Origin: JAYODZ01 sp965660195
Lineage (GTDB): Bacteria; Pseudomonadota; Alphaproteobacteria; RS24
Assembly: GCA_965660195.1 (NCBI GenBank)
Contig: CBFHZM010000056.1
Span: 1-12,035, forward strand
Direction of reading: 5' to 3'
Length of the DNA: 12,035 nucleotides
Position numbers and translations under genes: made by a program. Under the pieces are notes generated by a model. The model worked only from the letters and a program-made list of their open reading frames with translations. It was not told the DNA's origin and did no database searches. The stretch's first letter is position 1. Each line of letters starts with the position of its first letter. Positions 1 to 8,500 of this stretch are shown here, in pieces.

Positions 1-3000
1 GCCAGCCAAGGTGGGGTAACGGGTGTTGCGAGCCAAGCCGGGTTGGGCGTTCGGGTTGCCACTATTCGTCGGTCATTTGATGAGTTTTTGCTCAACAAAA
101 CCTTCTCGACCGCGGCCGAGTTTGAGCGCGTTCAGGTCTATCTCGATCAGCTGAAGTCACTGGAAAATACCTTGCTGCCATCGGATGCCGACCTTGGTAG
201 TCAAATGAGCCGGTTCTTTACCTCACTTCAGGATGTTGCGGCTGCCCCGGGCGATCTACCGCCACGTATTCTAGCGCTTGAGGAGGGACGTGCTCTGGCG
301 GATAGCTTCAAGACTGTTGCCGCGGATGTCTCGTCCCTCACTCGAGGCATGTCGGCGCAGGCAAGCGATACTATTGATGCCATGAATTTACTAAGCGCGC
401 AGATGGGCGAGGTCAATGCGCGTATCCTCTCAGCTGGCCAAAGCGGGCAGGCGCCCAATTCAGTAATGGACTTGCGTGACCGGATTCTGGGCGATATGGC
501 GGCTCTAGCTGATATCTCGGTTGAATATACGGATCGAGGCGTTGCAAATGTTTCGCTCGGCTCGAGCGGCATCGGTCCGACCATTGTCGACGCCAGCCAA
601 GTGACAAAACTGGATGTGTTAGCAAATGACCGCAATTTACAAGTATATCTGTTGAACGGTGCTAACCGGACGCCAACCAATCAAATTACCAAGGGGCTAC
701 TTGCTGGTTTGGTCAACGGCTATGAATTCGTTCAGGATGTGGCTGCTGATATTGATCACCTGGCCTTTGTCGTGAGCCGCGAGCTTAATTCTCAGCACGT
801 TCTCGGGCTGACCATGGATGGTGTCAACGGCAGTGCTATTTTCTCTACAAACGGTCTAATTCCCGACGTCAGTGCCGCCAATCGCGGCGAGGCCGTGGTC
901 GAAATTGAGGTGACATCGCCTTACAACTTGCCGGCCGATGATTTTACTATGACCTATCGCGGCGAAACTGAGAGCTGGGTGAAAACCCGTGGCGATGTTG
1001 CACTGGTCGCTATTAGTGCAACTGAATTCAGTGGTTCGGGTTTTAGCTTCCGTCTAAGTGGTGCGCCAAAAGACGGTGATACGGTAAACTTTTCCGCGAC
1101 CCGTGGCTCGGCGGCGCAAATGCAGTTTTTGCTAGCACGGCCCCAAGATCTGGCTGCTGCCGGGGCAACTAATGTCATGCAAGATACCGCCAATGAGAGC
1201 GACGCGGTTTTGAGTATGGAAAAAACGACAGCTGAAAGTTTCTCTGTGCCGCCGTCGATTGAGCAAATTTTCCGCAATGGTGACTCGCCGATTGTCGCGA
1301 CGCAGTTTTTGAAAGATAGCGTGGTGGCGGCTGTACCTGCCGGTGCGCAAAATCTCTCCTTGTCTTCTTATGCCGAGCAAGCGCGGGCACAGTTTGAGCT
1401 AAGCTTGAACGATATTCGTCAGGGGCCGCAAATGACGGTTGCTCTCGACACAGACCAAGGTGTCGAGACCTTTATTTTTGACCTTTCTTTCGGGACAGCG
1501 TTTCCGCGCGAAGCAAACGACATGAACTGGGAAGATTTGGGTGATCTTGTAAATGAATTAAACCGCGGCAATCTGCGCGCGGCGAGCGGCGAATCGCTGG
1601 CCGATCTCGGTATTTTTGCCAGCGGCGCAGGCGGTAATCTGACGTTGGCGGCGGCTTTTGGGTCTTTCGCGGCAGCGACTAATTTCACTACAGGCGCTGG
1701 CACAGTCTCAAAACGGATAACAGCACCCGCCGAAGCTTCGACCATCCAAATATTCACCCGCGAAGGCCGTCATCTCGCAGGGACGCCATTGACCACCGAG
1801 CAGATCAATACACTGCTGAGCACGAAAAATGGTTTCTCAGCGGGAGCGAGTTATCGTGGCGATTATTTGAACGACGAGACGGATGGTTATCGCGGGCTCG
1901 AAATGGATGTATCGCGCACAGGTGGGATGGAGCGCGTGGATATTGGTGCCAATGGGGCCTCGCCATCCGCTTTGGGTGGTGTGGGTCGGCTGCCACCGAG
2001 TGCAACGGATAGTTATGGCATGAGCTTTACGGCACAAAATGGACGTACGGCGAGCTTGAGTGTACCCGCTGGCGCCTCGGCCGGTTTTGCTGCCACTATT
2101 TACAATCGTGATTTGGCGCCGCTCGGTATTCAAGCGCAAGCTCGCACACGTGTGAGCCTCGGTGGATTTGAAGCCGTTGGTACGGTGAATTTTAATCTTG
2201 AGTCGATAAACCAAGACCCTCTGACGATCAAAGCCGATACTGCGCCCGGTAACCTCAATGGTCTCGTCGAGGCGATTAATGCACTTACGGGCCTAACGGG
2301 TGTGACGGCTATTCTAAATGATGTGGGTGATCGCGTTATTCTCGAAGCCAATGCCGGCGAAGATATTATGATTTCGCGGGTAACCGATATGCCGCCAAAA
2401 TTTTATGGCGAGGTAATTGATGATGATGGTCAGGTCGTTAGCGATCGGATTAGTTTCCATGCAGCTGAGAGCGGTTTTGACAGTGCGCGTTTTAGTGGCA
2501 CCCTCAAACTGACTTCTTCGGCTGAGTTTTCAGCAACCTTGAATGATACGACAATCGCTAGCCGATCGGATCCTTTCGACGGTGGCTTGGTTGCGTTGTC
2601 GACAAATAATGACGGTACGCGTAAGTCCGTATCCTTCACGGCACATTCAGAAATTGATATCGACCTCGAAGACGCAACCGGGCGACGCGCTGTTGCGGCA
2701 AGCGGTGTCTATAGTTTAGCCATCCCGCAGACGGGAGATGCGCCAGCCTTTTCCGCGCGTTTAACGACAGCACAAGTCTCACCACTAACGGGTGCGTCTA
2801 TTGCCGCTGCTTTGGTCAGTCAAATTCGTAGCCAAGCGCCGATCGCGTCGTTGTCTGGGCAGGCTGTGGCGACCTTGCCGACTGACGGCGATAAGGTACA
2901 AATTCGTTTCTCGGGTGAGCTTTACAGCCTTACCATGGAAAATGGTGAAGTTATCGTAAGTGGTGGCGAGGCCGATCGCATTACCGCTTATTTCGATAAG

Positions 3001-4104
3001 GATGGAGCTCTGCAAGTGGTGAGTGGCGGCACGCTCTCGGGCAGCGCTCTGTCAGTGCCGGTCGATAGCGAAGTCGCGGGCAATAATGATGCGGCCGCAC
3101 GCTGGGGCATCGCCGGCGTCACTACCAATCGCTTTGCGGGTGCAGAAATTGATTTGGCTGGCTCCGAGCGCTCTATGACCTTTGAATTTGGTGGGGCAAC
3201 TTTGCGCGTTGGCGTTGACGAAAATGGCGTAATCGATGATGAGCAATTGGCTGGCACGGGGCTGGCCGCATTCTGGCGCGAAGAGGGCGTTGGCCGAGGC
3301 CGATTGGTGCTAGAGTATGGTTCCGATACGGGGCCGATCATATTTGCTCGCGATCTTGCAACCGAAGCGCTGGGCTTCAAAACGGCTTCTGTGAACCTGC
3401 GTTTGAACGGCGAACGGGTCGATATTATCTCGACCAATCAAAACGCGGTTGAGGTGGTGGCGTCCGGCGACAGCTTGGCGCGGCAGCGCTTGTCATTGCG
3501 TAATTTACCAAATGAAGACCTGATTATTGTCGTCACGGGTGGTTCCGCCCGTAGCGTTTCGGCCGCTTATGATCTCGCGACGCCGGTCGAGATGCCGCCC
3601 GCCTATGATATTCGCCTGGCCGCTGATGGTGGCCGCATGGAAATTATCGATGCTGAAACTGGGCATTCGATTGCGACGCGGACCCTAAATTCAGAAGGTG
3701 TTGCGGACTATACTGACATGCGCTTTAGATTGGCAGGGAAGGGTGCTGAGGGGGATGTTTTCCATATTCTCCCCAATCTCGGGGGTACGGGTGATGCGCG
3801 TAACCTAGATGCCATGATGCGCCTGCAATCGGGCGATATTGCGGGGCCAAATTCAGGCGGCTTCCGTCAGCTTTTCGCGCAAATTGTAACGCAAGTGGGT
3901 GCTGCAGTACGCTCCAATGGTATCGCGCTCGAAGCCTCTGAGGCTAGCCGCGACGCTGCGTTGGAAGCTGAAATGTCGTTCTCGGGCGTGAATCTTGACG
4001 TCGAAGCCGCTGCGCTTCTCGAATATCAGCAAGCCTATCAAGCCTCAGCGCGGGTCCTATCGACGGCGCGGGAGTTGTTTCAAACCCTGATGGATGTTGT
4101 CTAG
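1..4104 (+). CDS. flgK: FlgK, flagellar hook-associated protein 1 (giant form, 5' end outside window)
   Basis: FlgK is the first hook-filament junction protein, exported by the flagellar type III apparatus and assembled on the distal hook. The frame is open from base 1, so the true start lies to the left. A TTG at 43 is inside the gene, because the reading before it (GVTGVASQAGLGVRV) already looks like FlgK; about 45 N-terminal residues are probably missing. Visible parts in order: conserved N-terminal region with IRRSFDEFL and FFTSLQDVAAAPGDLPPR; a central segment ending near DGVNGSAIF (to about 843); an insert of roughly 975 residues (about 850-3780) rich in beta strands; the usual pre-C-terminal GDVFHILPN; and a canonical C-terminus, SGVNLDVEAAALLEYQQAYQ then LFQTLMDVV. 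At least 1367 residues compares with about 550 in enteric FlgK. The insert contains a Flagellin_IN-like module (2011-2548) and copies of a motif also seen in the giant flagellin (934-981, 2887-2934). No cysteine. flgL follows after 9 nt, so the two are probably co-transcribed; the promoter is outside the window. Confidence 0.95.
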   Translation, partial: ASQGGVTGVASQAGLGVRVATIRRSFDEFLLNKTFSTAAEFERVQVYLDQLKSLENTLLPSDADLGSQMSRFFTSLQDVAAAPGDLPPRILALEEGRALADSFKTVAADVSSLTRGMSAQASDTIDAMNLLSAQMGEVNARILSAGQSGQAPNSVMDLRDRILGDMAALADISVEYTDRGVANVSLGSSGIGPTIVDASQVTKLDVLANDRNLQVYLLNGANRTPTNQITKGLLAGLVNGYEFVQDVAADIDHLAFVVSRELNSQHVLGLTMDGVNGSAIFSTNGLIPDVSAANRGEAVVEIEVTSPYNLPADDFTMTYRGETESWVKTRGDVALVAISATEFSGSGFSFRLSGAPKDGDTVNFSATRGSAAQMQFLLARPQDLAAAGATNVMQDTANESDAVLSMEKTTAESFSVPPSIEQIFRNGDSPIVATQFLKDSVVAAVPAGAQNLSLSSYAEQARAQFELSLNDIRQGPQMTVALDTDQGVETFIFDLSFGTAFPREANDMNWEDLGDLVNELNRGNLRAASGESLADLGIFASGAGGNLTLAAAFGSFAAATNFTTGAGTVSKRITAPAEASTIQIFTREGRHLAGTPLTTEQINTLLSTKNGFSAGASYRGDYLNDETDGYRGLEMDVSRTGGMERVDIGANGASPSALGGVGRLPPSATDSYGMSFTAQNGRTASLSVPAGASAGFAATIYNRDLAPLGIQAQARTRVSLGGFEAVGTVNFNLESINQDPLTIKADTAPGNLNGLVEAINALTGLTGVTAILNDVGDRVILEANAGEDIMISRVTDMPPKFYGEVIDDDGQVVSDRISFHAAESGFDSARFSGTLKLTSSAEFSATLNDTTIASRSDPFDGGLVALSTNNDGTRKSVSFTAHSEIDIDLEDATGRRAVAASGVYSLAIPQTGDAPAFSARLTTAQVSPLTGASIAAALVSQIRSQAPIASLSGQAVATLPTDGDKVQIRFSGELYSLTMENGEVIVSGGEADRITAYFDKDGALQVVSGGTLSGSALSVPVDSEVAGNNDAAARWGIAGVTTNRFAGAEIDLAGSERSMTFEFGGATLRVGVDENGVIDDEQLAGTGLAAFWREEGVGRGRLVLEYGSDTGPIIFARDLATEALGFKTASVNLRLNGERVDIISTNQNAVEVVASGDSLARQRLSLRNLPNEDLIIVVTGGSARSVSAAYDLATPVEMPPAYDIRLAADGGRMEIIDAETGHSIATRTLNSEGVADYTDMRFRLAGKGAEGDVFHILPNLGGTGDARNLDAMMRLQSGDIAGPNSGGFRQLFAQIVTQVGAAVRSNGIALEASEASRDAALEAEMSFSGVNLDVEAAALLEYQQAYQASARVLSTARELFQTLMDVV
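2011..2548 (+). other. Flagellin_IN-type module inside FlgK insert
   Basis: This part of FlgK resembles the membrane-distal module of the giant flagellin. The shared order is a strand plus SVPAGASA, then GIQAQARTRVSL, then VNFNLES, then the helix-strand core LVEAINALTGLTGVTAIL (2263-2316), then GDRVILEANAGEDIMIS, and finally FSGTLKLTSSAEFSATL. The corresponding flagellin pieces are DIKDGMSA, GVRATAETRVQL, ISFRLYG, LRNAINSRSGATGITATL, QTVYLTSTDGYDIVIE and ISGQVSFHSSEIFSV, in the same order. Membership of the Flagellin_IN family is my judgement from this pattern, not a profile search. Confidence 0.75.
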
Positions 4105-4107
4105 GAG
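4103..4107 (+). promoter_or_regulatory. Ribosome binding site of flgL
   Basis: AGGAG lies 6 nt before the ATG at 4114 and overlaps the TAG stop codon of flgK (4102-4104). This fixes the flgL start and suggests translational linkage of the two genes. Confidence 0.85.
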
Positions 4108-4113
4108 TTTCTC

Positions 4114-5400
4114 ATGCAGATCAGCACCAAATTATTTAACGAGCGGCAAGTCGAGCAGTTTTCGAAACTGAACAAGAATGTCCAAATCATTCAGGAAAAA
4201 ATTTCGACTGGTCAAAATATTCTCAAGGCCTCAGATGACCCCGTTGCGGCGGTTAATTTATCGGCCGCAAAAGAGCAACAAGCGCTGCTGTCGCGCTTTG
4301 AAATGAATGTTGGTAATGCCAAGCAACGCCTCAGCCTTGCCGACGGCGCCTTGCAAGAGGTCGTTAACGTTTTGACACGGATCTCGGAATTGTCCGTTCA
4401 AGCCGCTAATGGTAGTTATGGGCCAGCCGAACGGAAAGCCATTTTGGCGGAAGCCAAACAACTGGCACAGGTCGTTGTTGAAATAGCCAATACCAAAGAC
4501 GCCCAAGGCCAAGCTTTATTTGCCGGATATAAGAGCAATGAAGCGGCTTTCGAGATGCAGCCAGATGGCTCAATTATCTATCGGGGTGATCGTGGGGTCT
4601 CTACTCTACAAATTTCGGAAACGATGACCGTAGCAACCAGTCTCGACGGTGGTTCGATATTTGAACGGGTCGATACGGGGCAGGGGCGCAAAAGTATTTT
4701 CGATATGCTGTCCTCCGCTATTAGTGCGATCGATCCTGCCAATGATTTGGCGACGCAGGGCTCTGCTATGGGGCATGCGGCGTTGAAATTCGACTTGCCG
4801 CGCGACCCACAAAGCTGGAGCTTCTCTCTGGCTGGTAGTAAGGGCACCGTGGAGATCACAGCATCGGTTGCCGAGGGTAAATATGACGATCTAATCTCGG
4901 CGATTAATCAACAAAGCGCCGCCAGTGGCGTTGAGGCTTATTTTGATACTGATAGCCAAACTGTGCGTCTGCGCGAGCCAGCTAATGGCACAATTATTAT
5001 GTCGAATATCGAGGTTGAAGGTGTTTCAACCGGAACTATTGGACGTGGATCCTCGGTCTTGTTTTCGACTATTGATGGTCAGGGGCGAGAAATAGGTGAT
5101 GCCCGACGCTTGGGCGATAGTGACTTATTGATCGGTAGCCTAGCCAGTGATCTTGGTAAAGGTATCGACCATCTTAGCGTCCAACAGGCCTTTATTGGCG
5201 CCCAAATGAACAAGGCCGACCGTCAGCTCGATGTCATCATGAAACGGCAAGTCGCGGTCACGGAGAAGGTCGCTGACATTAGCGAAGCGGATATTGCGGC
5301 CTTGGTGACCGAGCTGCAAGCTATGATATTGAACCGCGATGCGGCACAACAGGCTTTTGCTAAAATAGGTCAGCAAAGCCTGTTTGACTTCTTACGCTAG
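4114..5400 (+). CDS. flgL: FlgL, flagellar hook-associated protein 3
   Basis: FlgL is the second junction protein; it sits between FlgK and the first flagellin subunits and shares its helical end domains with flagellin. The start is fixed by AGGAG 6 nt upstream. Residues 1-140 are the N-terminal coiled-coil part, with ISTGQNILKASDDPVAAVNL, LSVQAANGSYGPAERKAI and an ending LFAGYKS that is typical of FlgL. The C-terminal helices carry QLDVIMKRQVAVTEKVADI and end in SLFDFLR. The protein has 428 residues against 317 in Salmonella. Residues about 221-338 form one Flagellin_IN-type insert; without it the protein would be about 310 residues, the normal size. No cysteine. It lies 9 nt downstream of flgK and is followed by a strong hairpin terminator, so it is the last gene of its operon. 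Confidence 0.96.
   Translation: MQISTKLFNERQVEQFSKLNKNVQIIQEKISTGQNILKASDDPVAAVNLSAAKEQQALLSRFEMNVGNAKQRLSLADGALQEVVNVLTRISELSVQAANGSYGPAERKAILAEAKQLAQVVVEIANTKDAQGQALFAGYKSNEAAFEMQPDGSIIYRGDRGVSTLQISETMTVATSLDGGSIFERVDTGQGRKSIFDMLSSAISAIDPANDLATQGSAMGHAALKFDLPRDPQSWSFSLAGSKGTVEITASVAEGKYDDLISAINQQSAASGVEAYFDTDSQTVRLREPANGTIIMSNIEVEGVSTGTIGRGSSVLFSTIDGQGREIGDARRLGDSDLLIGSLASDLGKGIDHLSVQQAFIGAQMNKADRQLDVIMKRQVAVTEKVADISEADIAALVTELQAMILNRDAAQQAFAKIGQQSLFDFLR
4774..5127 (+). other. Flagellin_IN-type insert in FlgL
   Basis: Residues 221-338 of FlgL line up with the membrane-distal module of the giant flagellin: SFSLAGSKGTVEITASV against SFRLYG plus ADVTAAV, the core LISAINQQSAASGVEAYF (4891-4944) against LRNAINSRSGATGITATL, then QTVRLREPANGTIIMSNIE against QTVYLTSTDGYDIVIENYD, then STIDGQGREIGDARRLGDS against QAFDDNDNAVGTPVTLSDA. 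Its removal leaves a standard-size FlgL, which supports an insertion of one complete domain. Confidence 0.75.
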
Positions 5401-5429
5401 TCGCTTCTGAGGTAATAAAGCATGTTTAG

Positions 5430-5454
5430 AACGGGGGCCAGTCGCCCCCGTTTT
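5430..5454 (+). terminator. Rho-independent terminator of flgK-flgL
   Basis: A perfect 9-bp stem, AACGGGGGC (5430-5438) with GCCCCCGTT (5444-5452), has a 5-nt loop CAGTC and runs into TTTTATTTAT. It starts 30 nt after the flgL stop codon and faces the right way to end the flgK-flgL transcript. Confidence 0.88.
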
Positions 5455-5475
5455 ATTTATGGGCTGCACCATGGC

Positions 5476-5505
5476 AAAAAAATAGCGCTCTGAAGAGCGC
5501 TATTT
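5476..5505 (-). terminator. Terminator of the giant flagellin gene (possibly bidirectional)
   Basis: A perfect 11-bp stem, AAATAGCGCTC (5480-5490) with GAGCGCTATTT (5495-5505), has the 4-nt loop TGAA. On the minus strand it is followed by a run of seven T (complement of 5476-5482), and it lies 37 nt past the flagellin stop. The plus-strand side is also T-rich (TATTTATTTCTTT), so it may back up the flgL terminator and insulate the two convergent genes. Confidence 0.87.
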
Positions 5506-5541
5506 ATTTCTTTAGTTATCCCCGCTTGCCGGGTCGGCTGC

Positions 5542-8500
5542 TTATTGCAGGAGCGAGAGGACCGATTGCGCTGTCTGGTTGGCCTGTGCCAGCATAGCTT
5601 GCGCCGCTTGCTGCAGGACCTGCGCTTTGGTCAAATTAGCGGTCTCGGTTGCGATATCGCTGTCCATGATACGGCTGCGCGATGCTTTGGTGTTGACCAC
5701 GATATTCGATAGATTGTTGATCGTGTATTGCATCCGGTTCATCGTCGCACCCAAATCGCCACGCTCGGCGTCGATGCGCATGAGAGCGCCATCAACCACA
5801 TCCAGCATTTTAGCTGCATTGGCGACCGTCAAAATATCGAGGTCGTTAATGCTGATAAGGCTGGCGGCTCCTGGTGCGGCTTGGAAAAGCCCGCCGCCTG
5901 CGGCGCCGTCGGCATCAGTGTGGACCGAGAAAATTTCCGAGGAGTGGAAGCTGACCTGACCCGAGATCCGCGCCGTATCAACGGCACCCTCTGTCGAGGC
6001 ATCGGAGAGGGTCACAGGTGTTCCCACAGCATTGTCGTTATCGTCAAACGCCTGCAGGCGCATTGCTGGTGCTGTCATGCCTGAGCGAACGGTGGCGGCA
6101 TCGTAATTTTCGATGACGATGTCGTAGCCGTCGGTCGAGGTCAGATAGACAGTCTGCTTATCGTCTGACAGGGTTGCGGTAATGCCCGTCGCGCCCGAGC
6201 GCGAGTTAATGGCGTTGCGCAAATTGCTCAAATCTGCGTCGCTACCATTTTGGCTGCCAATATTGACGGCCGCCGTAACATCCGCAGGCTGGTTGTCCAT
6301 GCCATAAAGACGGAAGCTAATTGAATCTGAGAAATCGCCACCGGACAGTTGATCGAAGGACAATTGCACGCGTGTTTCCGCCGTTGCGCGGACACCTGTT
6401 GTCCGCGCTTTTTGGTTAACGGCATCGGCAACTTCTTTTGCGCTCATACCGTCTTTGATGTCGATACGGCTGGTACCTACATGGCCATAGACGGTCAAAT
6501 CTTCAGCATCAATCACGCGGCTGGCCGCAGTCGTTGCTGAGGTGCCGGCGATTGGCGTAGCGGCTGATGCGCCACCCAACAGCAGAGCGCCAGAAGTCGG
6601 CGTTTTTGCCGAAATGGTTGCTGTCCGTGGATTTCCGACGCCACCGATTAAGTCACCAGAGGCGTTAATCAGGGCAAAATCACCGCGCCGCATCAAGGAT
6701 GATCCATTGACGTCTATCAAGCGGCCATCGGCATAAGGTTCGCCAGTTGTTGCGTCAAGCGCAACAACATAACCGTCCTCGTCAATCAGCGAGCCGTTAT
6801 CGGCAACGCGATACTCGGTGACTTCATTTTGGCTATTTACAAAGCGCTCGTGCTTATTGCTATCGAGAACTTTGTTATCGGCTGTCAAATAGAGACCCGA
6901 TGTACCTTTGGACGCATACTGATTGGCGATCGACGCAGCGCTGTTGGCTGAGACGGCATTATCTGCATCATGGAAAATCGTTTCAATCGTTACCGCTGTG
7001 CCCGGAACCAGAGATTCGATAATAACCTCGTCTAGGTGGTTCAAGTTGGCGCTAGCACCTTCGCTAGCATAATCAACGCTGGTGGGGATGCGTGCTTGGA
7101 CGAGCCCTGACAGGGTCGCGTCGTTATTGATGACCAGCATGGCCAACTCAGCAAGATCCTGACTGGAGACAGGCTCACCAGGAATAAAGACGATGCCATT
7201 GGGAACATTATTGACATCGACAATCACCGAGCGTTCCGTGACGGTAGAGCCGTCTTTAGCGGTGCCACTGATCTTAAATTCGATTGTGTCATTGGCTGGA
7301 TCAAGACCGCTCTCATTAAATGAAACCAGCGTTTCGTGGGCTCCAATAGCGGTGGTTCCGCCGACCCATGCAGTGGGTTTCGAGAGCGGTGTGCCGGTCG
7401 CCATATTCCAGGCGCTGCCGCTGGCAAATTCGAGCTCAATTGAGAATTGCGCTGGTTGGCCATCGGCGGCCAGTCCCGTGATCACGACATCATCGCTGCC
7501 ATCGACTTCAACAGAAACGATACTTGTGAGGTTTGCGTTACCTTCAATGGCGCTTTTGATTAAAGTCGCCATGGTATTATCACTCGCCTGCGCAGCATCG
7601 AGTGAGGCGGCTGAGATGGTTACAGTTTCTTGGTTGATTTTGATGGTCAAAGTTTCGGCGGCGCCAACATAGCCGGTAACATCAACATCAATTTTAGAGA
7701 CTTGTGGGACTTCTGTATCGAGAGAGCCGGTGTTGTTATATGCGCTTGCGGGGCTCGCGGTAATGGCGACGACATCATTGGCCGACGAATTCGCGAAACT
7801 CAAGGTGCTGGCAGCGCCTGTAACAGCGATATCATGTCGTGCTAAATCCATGCCGAGCGTTCTGCGGAATGTCACAGCGGCGTCATTATTGCCCGTTGTC
7901 GTGGTAACCGTGAATTCCCCGTAACTGGCGCCAGCACCGAAGCTGACCGTAGCAGGCAGTCCTGCGGCGGCGTTTAGAGCAGTGGTAATATGAGCCTGTG
8001 TGACAGCACCGCCACCGCTATTGATTGCGGCAGAGATATAGTCGGTGCCATCAATATCGAAGACAATTTTGTCGCCATTATTGAAGTGGTCAGCGCTGAG
8101 AGCTGTCCCGTCTATCGCAAGGGAGAAGGTGTTCACTGCGTCCCGCACAACTGTACCACCTGTCACCGCGCCGCTGACATCGATGCGGTGGCTTGTATGG
8201 TTTACGTGGACGAAATCATAGCTCGATATGCTATTTTGGCTGATGGTGAAAATTTCATCGAGACGGCCACCAGATGCATTGGTTGCCGATTGGATGGCCG
8301 CCAAAACTTCTACACCTGTGGTACCAGGGAGCGCGGTCGTTGTGTAGTCAGTATCATCAACCGTGATGGTGAAGCTATCACCCGCCGCCAAATCGGTTGC
8401 GGTGATGGCGGCCGCACCAATTTTTAGATTCAGTGTGACAGCGGCGGTTGAGGCGTTATCGCTCGCATATGCCGTCTTCAGAACCTCAATCATCTCAGCT

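Noticed and set aside
43..60. TTG at 43 as the start of flgK.
   Set aside because: The frame is open to base 1 and the residues before it fit FlgK; the conserved N-terminal helix is missing, so the gene is cut by the window edge.
2988..3437. Open frame of 149 codons on the minus strand inside flgK.
   Set aside because: Antisense shadow with low-complexity Ser/Pro/Arg composition and no recognisable domain.
7193..7672. Open frame of 159 codons on the plus strand, opposite the giant flagellin.
   Set aside because: No family resemblance and no good ribosome binding site noted; it is antisense to an intact, clearly coding flagellin. The same applies to other opposite-strand frames, e.g. 7990-8427 and 5579-5959.
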